Below, piece by piece: positions 7,316 to 13,032 of a DNA stretch of 13,032 bases. Location: positions 1 to 13,032 of the forward strand of contig DFZJ01000036.1 of the NCBI GenBank assembly GCA_002382045.1, given 5' to 3'. Made by a program: the position numbers and the translations under genes. The number at the start of each line of letters is the position of its first letter. Within the stretch, counting starts at the first letter, position 1. The notes beneath the pieces were generated by a model. The model was given only the letters and a program-made list of their open reading frames with translations, made no database searches and was not told the origin of the DNA. The DNA is from Syntrophaceae bacterium UBA4059. Its GTDB lineage: Bacteria; Desulfobacterota; Syntrophia; Syntrophales; Smithellaceae.

Positions 7316-7376
7316 GCAGGGAACGGTCGCGATAACCTGATGACCTGAAGGTCACGAGACCGTTCCCTGCTCTTTT
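7316..7376 (+). terminator. Palindromic element B, probable terminator at the end of the ilv operon
   Basis: A 13-bp perfect stem (7316-7328 with 7358-7370) starts 7 nt after the ilvD stop. An inner hairpin TGACCT-GA-AGGTCA lies at 7341-7354, and the outer stem is followed by TCTTTT (7371-7376). It can act as a rho-independent terminator for ilvBNCD, though its T tract is short. Its reverse complement is clearly homologous to element A (5582-5630), so this is probably a dispersed repeat reused as a terminator. Confidence 0.7.
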
Positions 7377-7521
7377 AGATAATTTCCTTGATCTTCATAT
7401 CCAGCTTCCAGAAAGCCATTTCGATCCGGCTTAAAATCTCAGAAATCTTTTCCGGGGCAATGAGCGCACCGCTATTCGTATCCTTCCAAATCCAGTTTTC
7501 CGGTAAAATGTTCTCTTTCAT
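7375..7521 (-). CDS. Possible small protein downstream of pldA (48 aa, doubtful)
   Basis: A 48-codon frame runs from ATG 7521 to TAA 7377-7375 on the same strand as pldA, 37 nt after the pldA stop. The peptide begins MKENILPENWIWKD and ends in a charged, possibly amphipathic helix (SRIEMAFWKLDMKIKEII). The Shine-Dalgarno is weak (GCGAG about 5 nt upstream). An in-frame TTG at 7575 would extend it to 66 residues overlapping pldA. I do not recognise it. Composition is protein-like, but the length and weak start signal leave it uncertain. Confidence 0.3.
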   Translation of the reverse strand: MKENILPENWIWKDTNSGALIAPEKISEILSRIEMAFWKLDMKIKEII

Positions 7522-7558
7522 GATGTCTCGCTTATGACGTAAACGGTCTGCCGGATAA

Positions 7559-8722
7559 TCAGTTCCATTCGGCAATCATAATGCCTGCACTGATGCGGTT
7601 AATGCTTTTGTTGTAATCCATGAGCCCCTCTCCGTAGCCGTTAAAATACTGAATGTACAAACTGAATTTGTCGGTCAGGTATTTTTCCAGCGTTGCTTTC
7701 GGGATGAATGAGCCCAGCAGCAGATAGCCCAGGGTGATGGGTGGAATGCTCCAATCCAACTGCACGGCCCCCACATTATTTTGCCTGAAATTGTTGCGCA
7801 GCATAATGGCAAATCTCTGCTTTTCCCAGTAGTACGTTGCCCAGAGCTCACCATATCCCATGTAGTGTGTTATGTCGGTATTGTCGTCAGTGTCGCCATT
7901 TTCCGGCAAACGGTACCAGGTTTTCAACTGCAAATCTAAGTTCTTTCTTTCCAAACCGATATTGGCTACAATGCGATTCCAACTGCGGGAAAGCGGCCTT
8001 GAGCGACCATTGGATTGATGGTTGAATCCGATGTTAATAAAGCGTCCCTTGAAGCCCAGAATGTCATAGTCCGTGCGAAAGTTGACTAATAATTCCGGTT
8101 CATAATTTAAATCGCGGAAAGGCGCTGAGAAAGCGGTATTGTAAATCTGCCAGAAGGACAATTGTGTGTATGCAAACCATACGTCCATACCTTTTACCGC
8201 TTTAATTTTGTCATAGACCCCCTGAAGCGGATCCTGCAAAACATCCTCCCATACTTTTGCTTTGAAACTGATTTGGAACTTGGCTTCATTGTGCTGGATT
8301 TTAGCCGTGGGATCATATTCCAAATTCGTTTCCTCATTCGGCGACGAATTGTAGGCTACCGGCAATAAATAATTCATGCGGTAAGGTCTGAAAACAAAAG
8401 ATTTTTGGCGGTTTTGAGGGTCCAGATCCCATTGTCTGGTCATGACGGAAGGTTCAATCACTTCCGATAAAGCTTCTTTCGTGGCAGGCAATGCTTCTGC
8501 TTCTTGGCCGGCTGTTTGATGCACCCGATTTTTTCTGCCCGCAAGTTCATCGTAGCATTGTAATCGCCCTGCGTTATCGTCAATTTTAGCGCAATCGGCC
8601 AGATGGTCTTTCGATTCGGCGGCGGCAATACAAGGATGCAGGAAAAACCCTGTCCACATGGCCAGAATAAACAGGCTGCACAGCAGCCGTCCGCCGGATA
8701 GCCATTTTTTAATAAAAGCCAT
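7559..8722 (-). CDS. pldA: Outer-membrane phospholipase A (OMPLA)
   Basis: This calcium-dependent serine hydrolase of the outer membrane removes acyl chains from misplaced phospholipids, helping to maintain lipid asymmetry. Start ATG 8722 is set by a full AGGAGG (8736-8731) 8 nt upstream, giving 387 residues; an in-frame upstream Met has no such signal. Residues 1-35 form a signal peptide (KKW, hydrophobic 11-29, cleavage near CIAAA-ES). A short Cys-containing segment (C44...RLQC56YD) precedes the barrel. The barrel (about 95-387) contains the active-site signature FNHQSNGRSRPLSRSWNR with catalytic H235, S237 and N249, spaced as in the E. coli enzyme (H142, S144, N156), then TDDNTDITHYMGY and GYGEGLMDYN. 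It lies 168 bp downstream of kdsB on the same strand, so it could be co-transcribed or have its own promoter. Confidence 0.93.
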   Translation of the reverse strand: MAFIKKWLSGGRLLCSLFILAMWTGFFLHPCIAAAESKDHLADCAKIDDNAGRLQCYDELAGRKNRVHQTAGQEAEALPATKEALSEVIEPSVMTRQWDLDPQNRQKSFVFRPYRMNYLLPVAYNSSPNEETNLEYDPTAKIQHNEAKFQISFKAKVWEDVLQDPLQGVYDKIKAVKGMDVWFAYTQLSFWQIYNTAFSAPFRDLNYEPELLVNFRTDYDILGFKGRFINIGFNHQSNGRSRPLSRSWNRIVANIGLERKNLDLQLKTWYRLPENGDTDDNTDITHYMGYGELWATYYWEKQRFAIMLRNNFRQNNVGAVQLDWSIPPITLGYLLLGSFIPKATLEKYLTDKFSLYIQYFNGYGEGLMDYNKSINRISAGIMIAEWN

Positions 8723-8752
8723 TTTTTTATCCTCCTGACGACAGGGTAAACG

Positions 8753-8760
8753 CCCCCCCC
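8753..8760. repeat. C8/G8 homopolymer tract upstream of pldA
   Basis: Eight consecutive C on the given strand (G8 on the pldA strand) lie 30 bp upstream of the pldA start codon, between the Shine-Dalgarno and the kdsB end. It is outside the coding region if the chosen start is correct. Such tracts can change length by slippage; whether this affects pldA is unknown. Confidence 0.7.
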
Positions 8761-8890
8761 GTGTCCAAATAAAGCTGACCATGATATTCGCCACTTTGGC
8801 ATTGTGTCTGCCCGGCAATTCCGCTAACTGTGTCATTGATCATTAAACAGATGGTCTTGAATAAAGCAACAGGATGATTTTGAAATAGAA

Positions 8891-9637
8891 TTACTTTCTT
8901 TCCGTCAGAATCCGGCGCACCCGGTCGAGTTCCTGCTGATTATCGACTTCGACCGAATCGTGCGGCGTGACGACACACTTGATTCTGTAACCGTACTCCA
9001 GGGCGCGTAATTGTTCGAGCGCTTCGAGTTTTTCCAGTTTGCCTTCCGGCAGCCTTGTAAAGGTATCGAGAAAATCCCGGCGATAAGCGTAAATCCCGTG
9101 ATGCTTGTAATAGTCGGCCTTGAGTTTTTGGTCTCGCACGTAAGGAATCGTCGCCCGTGAAAAGTAAAGCGCGTTGTTTTCATGATCCAGAACAACTTTT
9201 ACCGCGTGCGGATGGGTGATTTCTTCATCCAGAATGATTTTGTAAATCAAAGTGGACATCACAACGGCGGGATCAGCCAGCAGAGGTTCGATGACTTCAT
9301 CAACCTGCACCGGCTCAAAAATCGGCTGGTCGCCCTGAATGTTGACAACGATGGCGTCGGGAGCGAGATTCAGTGAGGAAACGGCTTCGGAAATTCGATC
9401 CGTGCCGGAGCGATGCGTCTGCGCGGTCATTACGGCATTGCCGCCGAAGTTCCTGACTGCATCGAAGATTCTCTGATCATCCGTGGCCACTGCCACATAA
9501 GGCACGGCCCGGGCCTTTGCGACGCGTTCATAAACATGTTGAATCATCGGCTTGCCGCACAGGTCAGCCAATGGTTTGCCGGGAAAACGGCTGGATTCAT
9601 AACGCGAGGGGATGATGCAGACGATGTTTCTGTTCAT
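8891..9637 (-). CDS. kdsB: 3-deoxy-manno-octulosonate cytidylyltransferase (CMP-KDO synthetase)
   Basis: The enzyme activates KDO with CTP to CMP-KDO, the donor for the first inner-core sugar of lipopolysaccharide, in the cytoplasm. At 248 residues it is full length. Family motifs are in order: PSRYESSRFPGKPL (10-23, nucleotide binding), ATDD (61-64), HRSGTDRISE (75-84), NIQGDQP (99-105, with D103 as expected metal ligand), YFSRATIPY, YKHHGIYAYRRDFL, LEKLEALEQLRALEYG, and EVDNQQEL near the end. Start ATG 9637 has AGGAA about 7 nt upstream, inside the end of hldD; only 2 bp separate it from the hldD stop, so the two genes form a tight operon. No odd features. Identification is firm. Confidence 0.96.
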   Translation of the reverse strand: MNRNIVCIIPSRYESSRFPGKPLADLCGKPMIQHVYERVAKARAVPYVAVATDDQRIFDAVRNFGGNAVMTAQTHRSGTDRISEAVSSLNLAPDAIVVNIQGDQPIFEPVQVDEVIEPLLADPAVVMSTLIYKIILDEEITHPHAVKVVLDHENNALYFSRATIPYVRDQKLKADYYKHHGIYAYRRDFLDTFTRLPEGKLEKLEALEQLRALEYGYRIKCVVTPHDSVEVDNQQELDRVRRILTERK

Positions 9638-9639
9638 TT

Positions 9640-10617
9640 TTAATTTCCTAAATGCGGATCCGGTGTTTGCAGATAGTTCGTGACGTAATCGCGGACGGAA
9701 TCTTCCAATGATGAAAAATCAACCGGACAGCCGGTTTTTTGGAGCTTCGCCATTTCCGCCTGCGTAAAGTACTGGTATTGATTGCGCAAGGATTCCGGCA
9801 TTTCAATATATTCAATATTCGGCTGGATGCCCATCGCGGCAAAAACGGCGTTAATCAAATCATTCCAGGTTCTGGCCTTGCCCGTGCCCAGATTGAAAAT
9901 TCCGTTGACGTCCTGATGATTAAAGAGCCACCAGATCACGTCGATGACATCCTTGACATAGACAAAATCGCGCAATTGTCCGCCATCGGGATATTGGGGC
10001 AGATAGGATTTGAATAGGCGGACTTTGCCGGTTTCCCTGATTTGGTGAAAGGCTTTAAAAATAACGCTGGTCATATCGCCTTTGTGATATTCGTTGGGAC
10101 CGAAAACATTAAAAAATTTAATGCCGGCCATGTTGTTTTCCCAGGCATGTCGCAACATTCTGACATCAAATACCTGTTTGGAGTAACCATACATGTTGAT
10201 GGGCTTCAGGGTTTTGATTTTGTCGTGATCATCCGAAAAGCCCTGAGTTCCGTCGCCGTAAGTCGCCGCCGAACTGGCGTAAATAAAGCGGATACCGTGT
10301 TCCATCGCATATTCGGCCAGAAGGCCGGTATAAACATTATTATTTTGCCAGAGGTAATCGGCATCGCGCTCCGTCGTGGATGAACAGGCGCCCAGATGGA
10401 TGATCGCTTCAACATCGAAGCGCACCGTGTCATGGTAAATCATCTCATGAAAATCATCTTTATGGATATAGTTAACGAAGCGAAGATTGACCAGATTTTT
10501 CCATTTATCCGTTTTTCCAAGGCGATCGACAATAATAATATCTTCAATGCCTTCCTGGTTGAGCTTCCAGACAAAGGCGCTGCCGATAAATCCCGCGCCG
10601 CCGGTCACGATAATCAT
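9640..10617 (-). CDS. hldD: ADP-L-glycero-D-manno-heptose 6-epimerase
   Basis: This extended short-chain dehydrogenase converts ADP-D-glycero-D-manno-heptose to the L-glycero form, the heptose donor for the LPS inner core. The 325 residues show the nucleotide-binding TGGAGFIGS (5-13), the GACSSTTE segment (76-83) characteristic of HldD rather than other epimerases, the ASSAATYG strand (114-121), and the catalytic Y143-x3-K147 in NMYGYSK. Later come the FFNVFGPNEYHKGDMTSV block and GQLRDFVYVKDV. The start at ATG 10617 is supported by GAGGAG (10631-10626) 8 nt upstream. It is followed directly by kdsB, which uses the same LPS core pathway. Older name rfaD/waaD. No anomalies seen. Confidence 0.95.
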   Translation of the reverse strand: MIIVTGGAGFIGSAFVWKLNQEGIEDIIIVDRLGKTDKWKNLVNLRFVNYIHKDDFHEMIYHDTVRFDVEAIIHLGACSSTTERDADYLWQNNNVYTGLLAEYAMEHGIRFIYASSAATYGDGTQGFSDDHDKIKTLKPINMYGYSKQVFDVRMLRHAWENNMAGIKFFNVFGPNEYHKGDMTSVIFKAFHQIRETGKVRLFKSYLPQYPDGGQLRDFVYVKDVIDVIWWLFNHQDVNGIFNLGTGKARTWNDLINAVFAAMGIQPNIEYIEMPESLRNQYQYFTQAEMAKLQKTGCPVDFSSLEDSVRDYVTNYLQTPDPHLGN

Positions 10618-10644
10618 GAAATATACTCCTCATGTCATATTTGG

Positions 10645-10678
10645 ATTACTTAGTAATACTGAAAAGAAGTGGTGTCAA
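10645..10678 (-). promoter_or_regulatory. Probable promoter and palindromic operator upstream of hldD
   Basis: On the minus strand a perfect TTGACA (10678-10673) lies 17 bp from TACTAA (10655-10650) or 15 bp from TATTAC (10657-10652); neither -10 candidate is ideal. A perfect inverted repeat ATTACT-t-AGTAAT (10645-10657) overlaps the -10 region and could be an operator. The start codon of hldD lies 27 nt beyond the palindrome. Confidence 0.5.
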
Positions 10679-10704
10679 CAAGGAATTGATTGCCTGAATC
10701 CAAC

Positions 10705-10736
10705 AAAAACCCCTCCCGGCGCAAGCCCGGAGGGGG
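10705..10736 (-). terminator. Intrinsic terminator of the small membrane-protein gene
   Basis: On the minus strand GGAGGGG/CCCCTCC arms (10729-10735 with 10710-10716) form a GC-rich stem. It has an inner GGC-GCAA-GCC extension (10718-10727) after one mismatch and is followed by TTTTT (10709-10705). It lies 38 nt after the stop codon of the gene ending at 10775 and separates that gene from hldD. Confidence 0.8.
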
Positions 10737-10774
10737 AATATACTTTCACAGATCATGTCGACGTTGCGCGTAGA

Positions 10775-11050
10775 TCAAGTTACGATCGTCTTCACCAATT
10801 CGATGACCGGGTTAGTGACGAGCGCCATTAAAACCGTATAGAGAGCGAACGCGCCCACTGCTTCCGTCATATATATCTTCGTGAATCTCCGTTTCAACTG
10901 AATCAGCAAGAGGCCCCCGACAATCAACAGGCCCAGTTGGAAGTAAGGGAAGTTTGCCGCGCCCGTTGCTGCAAATTCCGCGAATCCGAATGTTGCCGTC
11001 AAGAGAACCACTGCCGCCGCCACCATCATTGTTCCTAATGTCTTTTTCAT
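10775..11050 (-). CDS. Small membrane protein of unknown function (91 aa)
   Basis: I do not recognise this protein. It has a basic start (MKK), a hydrophobic stretch (residues 7-24) that could be a signal peptide cut after FGFA (24) or a first membrane helix, a second helix at about 36-52 (FQLGLLIVGGLLLIQLK) and a third at about 62-80. A very basic turn (KRRFTK, 53-58) separates the last two, suggesting that loop faces the cytoplasm. The start ATG 11050 is preceded by an almost perfect anti-16S match (TAAGGAGGT, AGGAGG at 11065-11060, 9 nt spacing), and the gene has its own strong terminator. It is therefore a single-gene unit that looks built for high expression. It sits upstream of hldD on the same strand, but the terminator and hldD promoter argue against co-transcription. 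The coding call is fairly sure; function is unknown. Confidence 0.8.
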   Translation of the reverse strand: MKKTLGTMMVAAAVVLLTATFGFAEFAATGAANFPYFQLGLLIVGGLLLIQLKRRFTKIYMTEAVGAFALYTVLMALVTNPVIELVKTIVT

Positions 11051-11182
11051 GATCTGTTACCTCCTTAGGGTAGTTTGTTTATTTGCCTTTATACTAATGA
11101 AATTTGCGTGCCAAGTTTTCAAGATGAATGAACGGGAAAGGCATCATGTTGATATGCTGCATGATTTAACGAATACATCCGT

Positions 11183-11211
11183 AGGCGGCAGCGGTAAGGC
11201 AGCCGCTTTTT
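11183..11211 (+). terminator. Orphan hairpin with T tract
   Basis: GCGGC (11185-11189) pairs with GCCGC (11202-11206), extendable by one G-T and one A-T pair. An alternative stem is AGCGG (11190-11194) with CCGCT (11203-11207). TTTTT follows (11207-11211). It reads as a plus-strand terminator, yet I see no convincing plus-strand gene upstream of it. Confidence 0.45.
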
Positions 11212-11244
11212 GCCCGGATTATTGAAAGAAACATCAAACGGGTT

Positions 11245-11508
11245 TTATGAAATGTGAAATTTTTTGGGCGATTCCTTCAACAAACTTCCCGCTTCGCCGC
11301 CAGATAGGCCAGGCTCATATTTGGCAGCACTTCGCTGTGCGGGATCGCCAAGTTTCCTGATGGGCCTGTCCAAATCAGTCAATTTGAAGACATTGTTGCG
11401 AAGATAGAAAGAGTAAATTCCCCGAGTTCTGGTTGAAACATACGAAGGCTTTGCGTCCAATCTTACTATCGTGAAACCTGCGAATGGCTTCCTGAAATCC
11501 ACAAACAA
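11245..11508 (-). CDS. Doubtful ORF, 87 aa, unrecognised
   Basis: An open frame on the minus strand starts at TTG 11508 (GAGG 4 nt upstream) and ends at 11245. I do not recognise the product, which begins MFVDFRKPFAGFTIVRL and ends GSLLKESPKKFHIS. Within the 3' half, GGCGATTCC (11267-11275) and GGGATCGCC (11341-11349) form an imperfect inverted repeat, and the plus strand is also open for about 40 codons here. The composition is proline/arginine/serine rich, as in shadow translations of a repeat. It may be a short gene, a remnant or a non-coding dispersed repeat. Confidence 0.25.
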   Translation of the reverse strand: MFVDFRKPFAGFTIVRLDAKPSYVSTRTRGIYSFYLRNNVFKLTDLDRPIRKLGDPAQRSAAKYEPGLSGGEAGSLLKESPKKFHIS

Positions 11509-11630
11509 GTAACCTCGAAGAAAATTCTTGGTTTCAATTGATTATCAATAGCTTATTATCCCATGTCCTTTGATAATTGCAGAATATAAAATCCCGTGGT
11601 ATGCTCGTATTGAAATTATGGAGGTGTTTT
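11509..11630. other. Upstream region of the toxin-antitoxin pair with a small palindrome
   Basis: A perfect inverted repeat ATTGAT-t-ATCAAT lies at 11537-11549, and a related half-site TTGATAAT at 11570-11577. A weak promoter-like pair, TTGCAG (11578-11583) and TATGCT (11601-11606) with 17 bp between, precedes the antitoxin. Antitoxins commonly bind palindromes in their own promoters, so these are candidate operator sites. Only the repeats are directly seen. Confidence 0.35.
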
Positions 11631-11858
11631 ATGTCCAACACAGAGGAAATCATTCAAGAGGCCACCTCGCTCCCTGTAGAAGAGCGCATCATAGTGGTTG
11701 ACTCGCTCCTTCGCACCTTGAATATGCCAGACCCGGACATTGATAAGGAATGGGCAGTAGTTGCCAGGCGTCGGCTTACCGAGCTCCGGTCCGGACGAGT
11801 CAACCCCGTTCCAGGTGGTCAAGTGTTTGCGCGAATCAGAGAGCGGTTCGGACGATGA
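11631..11858 (+). CDS. Antitoxin, addiction-module protein of the PF09720-like family
   Basis: A 75-residue protein starting at ATG 11631, with GGAGGT at 11620-11625, 5 nt upstream. An in-frame upstream ATG at 11577 lacks such a signal. The pattern fits the small unstable antitoxins paired with RelE/ParE toxins: an N-terminal amphipathic helix, then LPVEERIIVVDSLLRTL (14-30), a DPDIDKEW turn (34-41), and an ARRRLTELRSGRVNPVPGGQVFARIRERF tail (45-73) with the usual E/R-rich helix, SG turn and final V-F-x-x-I/L-R. The family neutralises its toxin by direct binding and often represses its own operon. Its stop codon overlaps the toxin start in ATGA. Family assignment is from memory of the pattern and is fairly sure; no specific module name is justified. 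Confidence 0.85.
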   Translation: MSNTEEIIQEATSLPVEERIIVVDSLLRTLNMPDPDIDKEWAVVARRRLTELRSGRVNPVPGGQVFARIRERFGR

Positions 11859-12145
11859 CATTTGATTTTCATCCGGAAGCAGAAACGGAATTCCTTGAGG
11901 CCATCGAATATTACGAAAGCTGCTCACCGGGACTTGGAGAATATTTTTCGCTGGAGGTCAATTCCACAGTACAGAACATCCTATCCCACACTTATGCGTG
12001 GCCTATTGTGGAAGATGATGTCCGCAGGTGTTTAACCAATCGCTTTCCGTACGGAGTTCTATACAGCATTGAGTCCGATCGCATCTTCATCCTTGCGGTT
12101 ATGCATCTTCATCGGCACCCGGACTACTGGAGGTCCAGACGATAG
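11855..12145 (+). CDS. RelE/ParE-family toxin
   Basis: A 96-residue protein whose ATG (11855) overlaps the antitoxin stop by 4 bp (ATGA), a typical toxin-antitoxin coupling. The sequence fits the ParE/RelE fold throughout: FHPEAETEFLEAIEYYE (5-21) in the first helix, GLGEYFSLEV (26-35), an inserted helix ending in P50, then DDVRRCLTNRFPYGVLYSIE (54-73) and the closing strand IFILAVMHLHRHPDYWRSR (77-95). Family members either cut mRNA on the ribosome (RelE) or poison DNA gyrase (ParE). The YYE and RFPY...AVMH.HR.P.YW pattern is the common ParE-like subgroup, but the target cannot be read from sequence. The gene is intact and both partners are present, so the module is probably functional. Confidence 0.87.
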   Translation: MTFDFHPEAETEFLEAIEYYESCSPGLGEYFSLEVNSTVQNILSHTYAWPIVEDDVRRCLTNRFPYGVLYSIESDRIFILAVMHLHRHPDYWRSRR

Positions 12146-12354
12146 ACGGGCAGAATCTGAGGAAATAGAGATTATTCATCTACATGCTGAATTTTTCTCC
12201 GGAGACAATTTTTTATGGAGCAGGCCGGAGCGTTGAAGTGAGCACAACTTCCTGAATCTGAGCCCCGTGGCCTTGAAGATTTGAAGCGGTAATCCTTGCC
12301 TCAATTCAAAATCGAAAACCATTTACCTGTAGGGGCAAGAGATAAAAGGGGGCA
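12146..12354. other. Intergenic region between the toxin gene and tonB
   Basis: This 209-bp gap lies between convergent genes. It contains a CTCCGGAG palindrome near 12197 and a matching CCGGAG about 25 nt later, but no hairpin with a T tract that I would call a terminator for either gene, and no ORF with a start signal. Confidence 0.4.
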
Positions 12355-13032
12355 TCAACCACCGTCATTCAGAACAAAGCGTATGGGGATATCGACCCGC
12401 ACGGGGACGGGTTTGCCCATTTTCCTGGCCGGATCAAACTTCCACGCCCTGACCGCTTCGAGCGCCGATTGATCCAGGATTGCATATCCGGATGAGGATT
12501 TGATCTTCACGTTTCCCACCCGGCCTTCGGAGAGAATTTCAGCGGAAATCAGAACAATACCTTCATAACCCCGCAGGCGCGCCGAAACAGGATAAGACGG
12601 CGGCGCGTTTTCCTGATAACGAGGTTTCGCGGTTGACGTGTAAGCGGCCAGGTTATCGGCGCCGGAAGTTTTTAAGCTTTGTCCCAATGTGACCGCCTGT
12701 TTTTTTTCATGTCCCGTCTCAGATGATGTCAGCTTGCTCGTCACCGCAGTGGCAGGCACCGGGTCACCGTGATCTAAAACAGGGGACTTCTTTACCTCTT
12801 CGGGAGTGGATAAAATCATCTTCTTTTCAGGAAGCGATTGATCCTTCTTTGTTTCCCTCATTTTCTGAACTGCTGCAGATGGAGACTGTGCTGTTGTAAC
12901 ATGGCCACCTAGACGGTTTCCCCCGGATAAACGCGAGGCATCGACCCAGGTTACCTGAATAATCTGAGGTTCTTGGCTACTTGCAGGCCGTGTGGCAGGC
13001 GATGCAAACATAAATAAAAAGACCGCAGCAAC
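12355..13032 (-). CDS. tonB: TonB-family energy transducer (5' end outside window)
   Basis: TonB proteins carry proton-motive energy from the ExbB/ExbD motor in the inner membrane to outer-membrane transporters. The frame is open to the window edge; the visible 225 residues begin inside a hydrophobic segment (VAAVFLFMFASP), the end of the N-terminal membrane anchor, so the ATG at 13011 is internal and the real start lies to the right. A long, Lys/Pro/Ser/Thr-rich periplasmic linker follows (about 20-140), less strictly Pro-Glu/Pro-Lys than in E. coli. The C-terminal domain (about 146-221) has the family pattern SYPVSARLRGYEGIVLISAEI, then EGRVGNVKIKSSSGYAILDQSALEAVRAWKF and a final VRVDIPIRFVL. 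No exbB/exbD partner is visible here. The C-terminal domain assignment is firm; whether it serves iron uptake is unknown. Confidence 0.88.
   Translation of the reverse strand, partial: VAAVFLFMFASPATRPASSQEPQIIQVTWVDASRLSGGNRLGGHVTTAQSPSAAVQKMRETKKDQSLPEKKMILSTPEEVKKSPVLDHGDPVPATAVTSKLTSSETGHEKKQAVTLGQSLKTSGADNLAAYTSTAKPRYQENAPPSYPVSARLRGYEGIVLISAEILSEGRVGNVKIKSSSGYAILDQSALEAVRAWKFDPARKMGKPVPVRVDIPIRFVLNDGG

Noticed and set aside
8620..8650. Lipoprotein processing site in PldA (Cys at residue 31)
   Set aside because: The residues before it (L-H-P) do not fit a lipobox; a standard signal-peptidase I site just after is more likely.
8723..8836. Longer pldA reading frame starting upstream at 8836
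   Set aside because: The extra 38 residues lack signal-peptide character, and AGGAGG sits 8 nt before ATG 8722, which begins a proper signal peptide.
11087..11122. Sigma-54 promoter upstream of the small membrane-protein gene (TTGGCACG on the minus strand)
   Set aside because: The -24 element is good, but the -12 element at the right distance reads TTTC instead of TTGC. Sigma-70 options (TTGGCA with TATAAA) have a 15-bp spacer. Neither is convincing, so no promoter is called.
11124..11225. 33-codon plus-strand ORF starting at 11124
   Set aside because: No ribosome-binding site, no homology that I recognise, and the terminator-like hairpin lies inside it.

Overview
The window is a piece of a Gram-negative bacterial chromosome of roughly balanced base composition. 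It carries outer-membrane and lipopolysaccharide genes (an outer-membrane phospholipase, CMP-KDO synthetase, ADP-heptose epimerase, TonB), a class A penicillin-binding protein and a complete ilvBNCD operon. The protein flavour suggests Desulfobacterota (former Deltaproteobacteria, perhaps a Syntrophus/Smithella-like anaerobe). That placement comes from remembered family resemblance, not from a search. I saw no rRNA or tRNA gene, CRISPR array or insertion sequence.

Layout. 1-1902 (+): most of a PBP1A-type peptidoglycan synthase whose N-terminal anchor lies left of the window. 1903-2242: an elaborate leader with a consensus-like sigma-70 promoter, a 31-codon leader peptide containing Leu-Leu-Val-Val-Val-Val-Val, overlapping antiterminator and terminator pairings, and a second hairpin with a T tract. 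2243-7309 (+): ilvB, ilvN, ilvC and ilvD, four consecutive genes of the valine/isoleucine pathway (acetohydroxyacid synthase large and small subunits, ketol-acid reductoisomerase, dihydroxyacid dehydratase). Two related palindromic intergenic elements flank ilvD, and the second probably ends the operon. 7375-8722 (-): a doubtful small ORF and the phospholipase gene pldA. 8891-10617 (-): hldD then kdsB, two LPS inner-core genes 2 bp apart, with a likely promoter upstream of hldD. 10705-11050 (-): a self-contained small membrane-protein gene with a very strong ribosome-binding site and its own terminator. 11051-11630: a gene-poor stretch with one orphan hairpin, one doubtful ORF and a small palindrome. 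11631-12145 (+): a type II toxin-antitoxin pair overlapping by 4 bp. 12355-13032 (-): most of a TonB-family energy transducer whose 5' end is off the right edge.

How it works together. The ilv operon looks controlled by translation-coupled attenuation. When charged Val/Leu tRNA is plentiful, the ribosome reaches the leader stop codon, covers the antiterminator strand and lets the terminator form. When it is scarce, the ribosome stalls on the Val run and a long alternative pairing keeps the terminator open. The ketol-acid reductoisomerase stands out: it resembles the yeast/Bacteroidetes subtype and carries an acidic cofactor loop (E63-D64) that suggests NADH use. The most interesting items are the ilv attenuator, this reductoisomerase and the paired palindromic repeats around ilvD. 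Everything else belongs to well-known families.
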